DNA of 64,000 nt from Bacillota bacterium. GTDB taxonomy: Bacteria > Bacillota > Clostridia > Christensenellales > Aristaeellaceae. Where the stretch lies: positions 62,001 to 126,000 of the forward strand of contig JAEZHM010000112.1 in the NCBI GenBank assembly GCA_023416585.1, written 5' to 3'. The position numbers and the translations under genes are program-made. The notes under the pieces are model-generated. The model ran no database searches. It was not told the origin of the DNA and was given only the letters and a program-made list of their open reading frames with translations. Positions 58,174-64,000 of this stretch are shown here, one piece after another. Position 1 is the first letter of the stretch; each line of letters starts with the position of its first letter.

Positions 58174-59028
58174 GTGCCTGCACAGGCGTATGAGATCGTG
58201 GCCCTGGGGGCGCGGTACTGGTTTGCCTTTTTGGGCGTGATCATCGTCTGGCGAAGCTTCATGTGGCTGCGCAAAGACGCCAAGCAGCGGCGCAAGCGCT
58301 TGAGGAAGCTTCCTGACGCGGGTCTGGTGGGTGAGTTGGTGGTGCTGGCCGGGAGTGATACGCTGCCGCCCGGCACGGTGATTCCGCTCCCAAGGGAGGG
58401 CACGCTGGGCAGTTTGCGCAGCTGTGATGTGAGTATACCCTGCCACGGCGTGTTAAGCCGCCACGGGGACTTCCGGTTTGAAAACGGTGTGGGTCTGATA
58501 ATAACGCCCGCGCCAAATTCGAGGGTATTTGTGGACGGCCAGGAGCCTGAGCCTGACCAAAGGGAATGGATCATGCACCATGGATCCCGGCTTACGATAG
58601 GCGACGCACTGCTTCGCATGCGATTGTTTATGGGCCTCGAAACAGCTCATTCCGCCGCGTTCCAGCAGGAACCTGCCGATGTGGAACTGCCGCCGGAGAT
58701 GGCTGCGGATGAATCGGAGTGGCAGGAGGAGCCCGGATACGAATATCCCCAGCCGTTGGACATGGAAGAGAACATTAATCCCGACTGGGAGGAGTATACG
58801 CAGCCGCACCGCCAGCAAATCCGTTCCTGGCAGGATACGGGCCGTTATGCCTATGACAGGCGGTATCAAATCCCGCAGCCCGAGGATGAGCCGGAATACG
58901 GGATGGGGGAATGGCCCGCTCCTTACGAAACGGAACAGCCTTCGCCAGACATTTGGCAAAACCCGGATGAGGGCAAAACGCCGCCGAACCTGCGCGGTAC
59001 GGGTATGTTTCATAGGAGGAGAAGGTAG
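58174..59028 (+). CDS. FHA-domain membrane protein
   Basis: A 284-residue protein, starting at GTG 58174. One N-terminal membrane segment (about 12-30) is followed by a basic stretch and an FHA domain at about 65-150, with the phosphothreonine-binding LGSLRSCDVSIP, LSRHGDF and the end NSRVFVDGQEP. The last 120 residues are acidic, Pro/Gln-rich and probably disordered. FHA domains bind phosphothreonine peptides, so a Ser/Thr kinase is expected elsewhere in the genome. It leads the operon with FtsW and a PBP, so it probably regulates their work or tethers them. Confidence 0.85.
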   Translation: MPAQAYEIVALGARYWFAFLGVIIVWRSFMWLRKDAKQRRKRLRKLPDAGLVGELVVLAGSDTLPPGTVIPLPREGTLGSLRSCDVSIPCHGVLSRHGDFRFENGVGLIITPAPNSRVFVDGQEPEPDQREWIMHHGSRLTIGDALLRMRLFMGLETAHSAAFQQEPADVELPPEMAADESEWQEEPGYEYPQPLDMEENINPDWEEYTQPHRQQIRSWQDTGRYAYDRRYQIPQPEDEPEYGMGEWPAPYETEQPSPDIWQNPDEGKTPPNLRGTGMFHRRRR

Positions 59029-59031
59029 CGT

Positions 59032-60273
59032 ATGAAAGGAAGGAAACGGGACCCGGCATGGATGCTGATCAGCGTCATGATGCTGTTCTTTTTCAGTGCC
59101 TTTCTGCTCATCTCCTTTCAAAAGGAGCAGGTGAACTGGCAGGGGTTGCTTTTGAGCATAGCGGTACCTGCCATGATCTTTATAGGCTCCATGGTTTTGC
59201 CAAGGCTTTTCCCGGCGGACAAGCTGCTTTTGTCGCTGACCAACTTTCTGTGTGCGCTGGGCGTGCTGCTGTTATACCGCATCAAGCCGCAGTACGGCTT
59301 GGATCAGGCGGTCCGCTATGGGGTCGGGCTGGTCTTAATGCTGATTACCATCCTGGTGGTGCACAGGGTGCGCTCCTGGCGCTGGCTTGCGTTTGCGGCC
59401 ATCTTCCTTTCCTTGGGTGCGCTTGCGCTTCCCATTGTCGTAGGCACAACAATTAATGGCGCGAAAAGCTGGATCAGTATTGCCGGCCAGTCGCTGCAGC
59501 CGAGCGAGCTTGTAAAGCTGTCCTACCTGGTGGTTTTAGCCTACTACATGAGCCGCCGCCGCATGCTTCCCTGGCTGTTCCTGGCAGTGGGCAGCCTGGG
59601 TCTTTTGATGCTTCAAAAAGACCTGGGCACGGCTCTTATGTATTATTCCTCTGCGTTGTTTTTGTTCTATGCCTCCACCAGCAATCTGCCACTAACAATG
59701 CTGGGGCTTGCGGGCGGCGCCGGGGCGGCGGTGGCAGGCTATGCGATGTTCGACCATGTGAAGCGAAGGATCGCAGCTTGGAAAAACCCCTGGGCTGATT
59801 ATCAAAACTCCGGGTTTCAGATTGTGCAGTCGCTGATCGCCATCGCCAGCGGCGGGCTTTTTGGCGTTGGCTTGGGCCTGGGCTCGCCCAGGGATATACC
59901 GGAGTATACGTCCGACTTTATTTTTGCGGTACTGTGCGAGCAGTTCGGTGTACTTTTTGGGCTGTGCGTGCTATTGATCTATGTGGTATTGATTCTGCGC
60001 GGCGTGAGCATCGCCATCGCCTCCAGGGAAAGCTTTCACGCCCTGCTGGCCATGGGCTGCGTTGTGATGCTGGGGGTACAGACGTTTGTTATCATCGGCG
60101 GAGTCATCAAGCTGATCCCCCTCACCGGCGTGACCATGCCTTTTGTTAGTGAGGGCGGAACATCCCTGGTGTCCTGCCTGTGCCTGGTCGGCATGCTGCA
60201 GGGTGTGGCCAGCCGCAATGAGGACCTGCTCAAAGAGGACGCCCGCCTGGCCAGCCTGGGTGTTAATAGCTAA
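59032..60273 (+). CDS. FtsW/RodA/SpoVE-family glycosyltransferase
   Basis: A SEDS peptidoglycan polymerase, 413 aa, with about ten membrane segments, that builds glycan strands from lipid II. Signature stretches are GAKSWISIAGQSLQPSELVK (near 140-160), FQIVQSLIAIASGGLFGVGLGLG, DFIFAVLCEQFG and IPLTGVTMPFVSEGGTSLVS (near 360). The CEQ in place of the usual GEE or AEE is a small change. It is probably the partner of the transpeptidase encoded 12 bases downstream. AGGAGAAGG precedes the ATG three bases after the FHA gene. Confidence 0.92.
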   Translation: MKGRKRDPAWMLISVMMLFFFSAFLLISFQKEQVNWQGLLLSIAVPAMIFIGSMVLPRLFPADKLLLSLTNFLCALGVLLLYRIKPQYGLDQAVRYGVGLVLMLITILVVHRVRSWRWLAFAAIFLSLGALALPIVVGTTINGAKSWISIAGQSLQPSELVKLSYLVVLAYYMSRRRMLPWLFLAVGSLGLLMLQKDLGTALMYYSSALFLFYASTSNLPLTMLGLAGGAGAAVAGYAMFDHVKRRIAAWKNPWADYQNSGFQIVQSLIAIASGGLFGVGLGLGSPRDIPEYTSDFIFAVLCEQFGVLFGLCVLLIYVVLILRGVSIAIASRESFHALLAMGCVVMLGVQTFVIIGGVIKLIPLTGVTMPFVSEGGTSLVSCLCLVGMLQGVASRNEDLLKEDARLASLGVNS

Positions 60274-60285
60274 GGGGGTGCGGCT

Positions 60286-61689
60286 GTGAAGCAGCAGCGC
60301 ATGAATTTCAGACTGCTTACCTTGCTTTTGCTGGGAATGTTCGCACTGCTGGCAGTGTATGGCGGCTTTAGCGTGATCATGTACGGCAGCCGGTGGGTGG
60401 CACACCGCGGGAACACAAGGCAGCTAAATGATTCCGCTTTGCGCGGGGACATACTTGACCGGAACGGCGTTGTGATCGCCACGACCACTGCTGACGGTAA
60501 GCGCGTCTATCAGTCGGATGAAAGTAGCCGCCGGGCCGTGGTACATTTGCTGGGGGATGAAAAGAAGAATGTGGCCAACGGCGTGGAGTCATTCAAGGCC
60601 AGCTATCTGCTGGGCTTTGAATCCACCCTGACGGAACGGCTTGCGCAGATGCTCAATGGGCAAGAGCGCAAGGGAGACAGCCTGACACTTACCGTGGACA
60701 GCAGGCTTTGTACCAGCATCACGAAGGCCTTTCCCAAGGGAGCTAACGGCGCCGCCGTGGTCATGAACTACAAGACCGGGGAACTGCTGGGCATGGTCAG
60801 CCTGCCCACCTTTGACCCGAACAACGTGGAAGCGGTGTCGAAGGATGATCCGAATACCCCCTTCTGGAACAGGGTAACACAGGCCGAATATCCTCCGGGC
60901 AGCACGTTCAAGATCATCACCATGGCCAGCGCGCTGATGAACATTCCTAATGTTTCGAGCCGTACTTTTTTTTGCACGGGCCAGCTGCCTGTTTTAAACC
61001 AGGTGATCACCGACTTTGGGAATGCCGTGCATAACGAAAGAACGCTGACACAGGCTTTTGCGGTCAGCTGCAATAACATATTCGCCTCGGTTGCTTTGGA
61101 ACTTGGGGATGACCGGCTGCGCAAAACGGCGGAATCATTTGGCTTCAATGATAACTTTCTATTCAAGGATCTGGTGGTGGAAAACAGCGTCTATCCCACT
61201 ACGGGGCGGGATAAGGTGCAAATCGCCTGGTCCGGGGCCGGACAGGGGAATGTGGAGACTACGCCGCTGCACATGTGCATGGTAGCCGCGGCAGTGGCTA
61301 ACGGCGGGGTCATGATGGAGCCGGGGCTCATCAAGGCCGTCAATAATGAAAACGGAGTGTCGCGCAAGGAGTATACGTCCAAGGTATACAGAAGGGCGAT
61401 TCCCGAGGATATTGCCCAATTCATCAAATCGGCCATGCGTACCGTGACATTATCCGGTACAGGCGTCAATGCCCAGGTGGAAGGCCTGAAGGTATGCGGC
61501 AAGACAGGCTCAGCCGAAACCACGATCAATCAGGTAAATGTGGTGCACGGCTGGTATGTGGGCTTTCTGGACGAGCCGGATCTGCCCTATGCCGTAAGCG
61601 TGATTGTGGAAAGGGGCGAGAGCGGCAGCGGGTCGGCTGCGCCCATTGCGAAGCAGATATTCCAATATTTGCAGAACAATTACCGGTAA
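60286..61689 (+). CDS. Class B penicillin-binding protein, transpeptidase
   Basis: Crosslinks peptidoglycan stems outside the cell and is anchored by one N-terminal segment (about 11-32). The 467-residue protein, starting at GTG 60286, has the pedestal start RGDILDRNGVVIATT (53-67). The catalytic motifs are SxxK in GSTFKI (Ser206, Lys209), SCN (Ser261-Asn263) and KTGS (Lys406-Ser409). At 467 residues it is short for a class B PBP and lacks PASTA repeats, like PbpA of actinobacteria. It ends at a terminator. Confidence 0.92.
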   Translation: MKQQRMNFRLLTLLLLGMFALLAVYGGFSVIMYGSRWVAHRGNTRQLNDSALRGDILDRNGVVIATTTADGKRVYQSDESSRRAVVHLLGDEKKNVANGVESFKASYLLGFESTLTERLAQMLNGQERKGDSLTLTVDSRLCTSITKAFPKGANGAAVVMNYKTGELLGMVSLPTFDPNNVEAVSKDDPNTPFWNRVTQAEYPPGSTFKIITMASALMNIPNVSSRTFFCTGQLPVLNQVITDFGNAVHNERTLTQAFAVSCNNIFASVALELGDDRLRKTAESFGFNDNFLFKDLVVENSVYPTTGRDKVQIAWSGAGQGNVETTPLHMCMVAAAVANGGVMMEPGLIKAVNNENGVSRKEYTSKVYRRAIPEDIAQFIKSAMRTVTLSGTGVNAQVEGLKVCGKTGSAETTINQVNVVHGWYVGFLDEPDLPYAVSVIVERGESGSGSAAPIAKQIFQYLQNNYR

Positions 61690-61701
61690 ACATAGCAAAA
61701 T

Positions 61702-61731
61702 GGGGCTGCCCTAATGCTTGGCAGTCCCTTT
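61702..61731 (+). terminator. Terminator of the FHA-FtsW-PBP operon
   Basis: GGGGCTGCC (61702-61710) pairs with GGCAGTCCC (61720-61728), one G-T pair, followed by TTT. Confidence 0.65.
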
Positions 61732-61741
61732 CGAATATATC

Positions 61742-62038
61742 TTATGCCTCGTTTCTTGGGTCCCGGCTTTTTTGCTTTGGCGCGAGGGGATTGATATACT
61801 CAATCTCCAACTGGTCAAAGCTTATGGTTTCCATGAAATGTTCCTGGGTAAAGCGAGTTTGGCCAAACTCCTCCCATTCCCGTTGGTTTTTTGCAAGCCA
61901 CAACGGGCGGGACAGGTCCAGTTCCTTTAGCGCCGTCTGAAGCGCCTCCATGGGATCATCCCTAAAGCAGGGGGCGGTAGCTTGCCTTATGATGCGGTGT
62001 CCTTTGATGATGCGAACCCATAGGCTGGATGATTGCAA
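61742..62038 (-). CDS. Small conserved protein of unknown function, 98 aa
   Basis: I do not know the function, but the ending FDQLEIEYINP and SRPLWLAKNQREWEEFGQTRF look like a conserved family of Clostridia. The start is TTG 62038, since AAGGAGGA lies seven bases ahead. The long open frame to 62224 has no ribosome site at its ATG and its extra 62 residues look random. The product is soluble, begins with WVRIIKGHRIIRQAT (likely a strand-helix) and has no signal peptide. It is convergent with the PBP operon. Confidence 0.65.
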   Translation of the reverse strand: MQSSSLWVRIIKGHRIIRQATAPCFRDDPMEALQTALKELDLSRPLWLAKNQREWEEFGQTRFTQEHFMETISFDQLEIEYINPLAPKQKSRDPRNEA

Positions 62039-62311
62039 AAGCGTATCCTCCTTGAACTGGATGGTATCATTATGGGCCAAGCTTAAAAAAAACGCAACGG
62101 GGAGACCGCTTTTTATTGATCCGTTCTCTTCCTGGGGAGTAACGAGGGGCAGCAGCCCCTTGTTAGCTAATCCGAAACCAGCGACATGTGCGGTGGCTTC
62201 GGCTGGATTTCGATAGAAATCCATTCCTTACAGAATTTCCTGGCCGTAGCATTCACACCGGCCAAGTACGACGTAGGCCGGTGCGTTAGGCTACATGGAA
62301 ATTCTGCAATG

Positions 62312-62342
62312 CGCGAGAAAAGCGCGGCAGCGCTTTTCCCGC
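62312..62342. other. Hairpin in front of the walJ promoter
   Basis: GCGAGAAAAGCGC pairs with GCGCTTTTCCCGC with one mismatch around a 4-base loop. The GAGAAAA/TTTTC arms recall the recurring palindrome of the window. The 62225-62353 stretch otherwise shows no gene. Confidence 0.4.
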
Positions 62343-62353
62343 AAGATGCTGTA

Positions 62354-62382
62354 TTGCCATACCCTGTAAACCGCGATATAAT
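62354..62382 (+). promoter_or_regulatory. Promoter of the walJ-like gene
   Basis: TTGCCA (62354-62359), 17 bases, TATAAT (62377-62382): a strong sigma-A promoter with a leader of about 32 bases. Confidence 0.75.
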
Positions 62383-62420
62383 GAAAAACACATTTGTATT
62401 TTTCGGGAGGGATACACCGG

Positions 62421-63251
62421 ATGGAAATGACCTTCTGCCCCCTTTTCAGCGGGTCCAGCGGCAATGCGCTGTACGTAGCCACGGAACGCACGCGGCTGCT
62501 GATAGACGCAGGCCTGCCCGGGAAAGCAGTGGTGGATGCTTTATGCCAGATTGGTGTCAATCCCGCCAGCCTGTCGGCCATCCTCATTACCCATGAGCAT
62601 TCGGACCATGTGAAGGGCGCTGGAATATTAAGCCGGAAGTTCAACCTGCCCATATACGCAACGCCCGGCACCTGGTATGCTATGGAGCGGGCCATCGGCC
62701 CCGTCAGCCAGCGCAACCGCCGGGAGTTTTATCCCGATACGGATTTTTATGTGGATGAGATCGGTGTAACGCCTTTTTTGATCCCCCACGACGCAGCGGA
62801 GCCCGTGGGCTATCGGCTGAATCACGGCACTTTCAGCGTGGCAACTGCCACGGATATGGGCATCATACGCAAGAACGTACTGGAGCAGCTTTACGGCGTG
62901 GATCTGCTGTTGTTGGAGAGCAACCATGACCCGGAAATGCTCCGCCAGAATCCGCATTACTCCCAGGCGCTCAAAAAGCGCATTCTTGGGAACAAGGGCC
63001 ATCTGAGCAATGATGCCTGCGCCGAGGCGGTGCTGTCTTTGGTGGAGACTGGCGTCCGTCACGTGGTTCTAGGTCACTTGAGCGCCGAAAACAACCTGCC
63101 GGAACTGGCATACAGTACTACCTGCCGTCTACTTTCCGGCGCGGGACTTGTCTGCGGCCAGGATGTGACAGTGGATATGGCCTGGCGGGACCGGGTGGGC
63201 AATGTGTATGTGATAAGGGACGGCCGTATGGAAAAGGCGCAGTGCGTGTGA
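62421..63251 (+). CDS. walJ: WalJ/YycJ-like metallo-beta-lactamase fold exonuclease
   Basis: A cytoplasmic metallo-hydrolase, 276 aa, of the YycJ/WalJ type. Bacillus YycJ is described as a 5' exonuclease active in mismatch repair. In many Firmicutes the gene goes with the WalRK cell-wall regulator, which is not present here. The metal motifs are THEHSDHVKG near 55-64, the Asp in ATDMGI and a His in LGHLSAENN near 218. GGAGGG precedes the ATG at 62421. The symbol rests on family resemblance. The CPBP protease gene follows after 18 bases. Confidence 0.8.
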   Translation: MEMTFCPLFSGSSGNALYVATERTRLLIDAGLPGKAVVDALCQIGVNPASLSAILITHEHSDHVKGAGILSRKFNLPIYATPGTWYAMERAIGPVSQRNRREFYPDTDFYVDEIGVTPFLIPHDAAEPVGYRLNHGTFSVATATDMGIIRKNVLEQLYGVDLLLLESNHDPEMLRQNPHYSQALKKRILGNKGHLSNDACAEAVLSLVETGVRHVVLGHLSAENNLPELAYSTTCRLLSGAGLVCGQDVTVDMAWRDRVGNVYVIRDGRMEKAQCV

Positions 63252-63269
63252 GAATAAGGGGGAAACAGG

Positions 63270-64000
63270 TTGTCCAGACTGGAGAAGACCATCGGTGCAC
63301 GCAGCGTGCTGCTTTTGCTGCTTATTACGGTACTTATGAGGACCGGGCTTACGTTCTTAATTAACCTGCTGGTAAGTGAGCAGGCATTGAATCAGACGGA
63401 AATCTATTACGCATTAACGATGCTTCAGGAAATCGTTACGTTTGGCATCCCGGTGCTTGCATTTATTTATCTTTTCCGCCCCCGGTACATGCCGGTTTTG
63501 AAATCGCAATTGGCCTATCCAACCTTTGGCGCAGCCGTGCGCACTGTGCTGGCAGCCATCGTCGGGGCATGGGCGCTGGAACTGTATATATCCCTGTGGT
63601 CGCTTTTACTGGAGGCGCTGAATTTGCAGATGAGGGTGCAGGTTGTGCCCCTGCCTGATAACGGCGCGCAGATCATATTGGCTCTGGCAGCGATGGGCAT
63701 CGTGCCTGCCGTTCTTGAAGAGCTCCTCTTCCGTGGCGCTCTGCTGGAAGGGTTGAAAAGGGAGCTTAAGCCCTATACAGCGCTGATTCTTACCGCGCTG
63801 CTGTTCGCCTTCATGCACGGTTCCCTGATAGGCCTGCCGGCCCATATAACGCTCGGGCTTATAATCACGTTACTGGCACTTAAGCAAAACAACCTGCAAT
63901 TGCCCATAATCTATCATTTTTCCCACAATGCAGCCTCTTTGATTATTTCCTTGTATTTCCGTAACGCAATGAAAGGCGTGGATGTGGAGGCCCAGGCACA
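63270..64000 (+). CDS. CPBP family intramembrane metalloprotease (3' partial)
   Basis: An integral membrane protease of the CAAX-prenyl protease 2/bacteriocin-processing family. TTG 63270 is the start, with AAGGGGGA ahead, and the frame is open for 243 codons to the window edge. The glutamates of the signature are in VLEELLFRG near 155, followed by FAFMHG near 185 and HFSHNA near 220, the three family motifs with the metal-binding His residues. At least six membrane segments are seen. It is the second gene of the walJ unit. Its substrate is unknown. Confidence 0.85.
   Translation, partial: MSRLEKTIGARSVLLLLLITVLMRTGLTFLINLLVSEQALNQTEIYYALTMLQEIVTFGIPVLAFIYLFRPRYMPVLKSQLAYPTFGAAVRTVLAAIVGAWALELYISLWSLLLEALNLQMRVQVVPLPDNGAQIILALAAMGIVPAVLEELLFRGALLEGLKRELKPYTALILTALLFAFMHGSLIGLPAHITLGLIITLLALKQNNLQLPIIYHFSHNAASLIISLYFRNAMKGVDVEAQA

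Noticed and set aside
62039..62224. N-terminal extension of the 98-residue protein
   Set aside because: The ATG at 62224 is directly adjacent to AAGGA with no spacing, and a well-spaced AAGGAGGA precedes TTG 62038.

Overview
The window looks like a chromosomal segment of a low-to-mid GC Gram-positive bacterium of the class Clostridia (Bacillota), possibly Christensenellales- or Oscillospirales-like. This is inferred from strong AGGAGG ribosome binding sites, frequent TTG and GTG starts, sigma-A promoters with 17-bp spacers, an FHA-FtsW-PBP cluster, a DUF951 protein, a YwaF-type membrane protein and a WalJ-type hydrolase. No rRNA, tRNA, CRISPR array, transposase or phage gene was seen. Both end genes run off the window.

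Positions 1-18,700 are a glycan-use region. A cytoplasmic GH3 glycosidase (cut at its 5' end) and two small units (a 76-residue unknown, a secreted GLUG-type protein) lead to a minus-strand group: secreted PIG-L deacetylase, PhnP-like metallo-hydrolase and a GH38-like DUF5054 protein. Divergent from it runs a long plus-strand unit: family 5 solute-binding protein, two permeases, two ATPases, a HAD hydrolase, an AraC regulator and a GH95 alpha-L-fucosidase. A good promoter and three spaced TATGTGCA repeats precede the solute-binding gene.

Positions 18,700-27,980 hold a myo-inositol catabolic operon on the minus strand, iolR-iolJ-iolC-iolA-iolG-iolB-iolD-iolE, covering the route from inositol to acetyl-CoA and DHAP without a transporter. 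A TTTACA-N17-TATAAT promoter drives it. Multi-hairpin repeat elements lie inside and beside it.

Positions 28,000-40,671 are one tightly coupled operon of eight genes: a membrane protein with a GATase-like ectodomain, an ABC ATPase and permease, a coiled-coil membrane protein, a MoxR AAA+ ATPase, a DUF58 protein, a BatA-like vWA protein and a large protein with two vWA domains. This is the best candidate here for an undescribed cell-envelope machine.

Positions 40,680-45,650 look like a cell-wall amino-sugar recycling locus: a serine hydrolase and a divergent PIG-L protein on the minus strand, and RpiR regulator, MurQ etherase and a BadF-type sugar kinase on the plus strand. Next come a GH4 alpha-galactosidase-like gene and a divergent AraC regulator sharing an intergenic region with a 21-bp-spaced direct repeat. 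After them come a cytidylate-kinase-like gene, a decayed livF fragment, a zinc-ribbon protein and a YwaF-like membrane protein.

Positions 50,230-64,000 are mostly cell envelope: two paralogous secreted Ig-like proteins, an M15 peptidase, three type I signal peptidases around an ECF sigma factor with a 73-residue membrane partner, DUF951, the FHA-FtsW-PBP operon, a small conserved protein, WalJ and a truncated CPBP intramembrane protease. A recurring palindrome with the core GAGAAAATG/CATTTTCTC appears at several places and serves as terminator or intra-operon hairpin.
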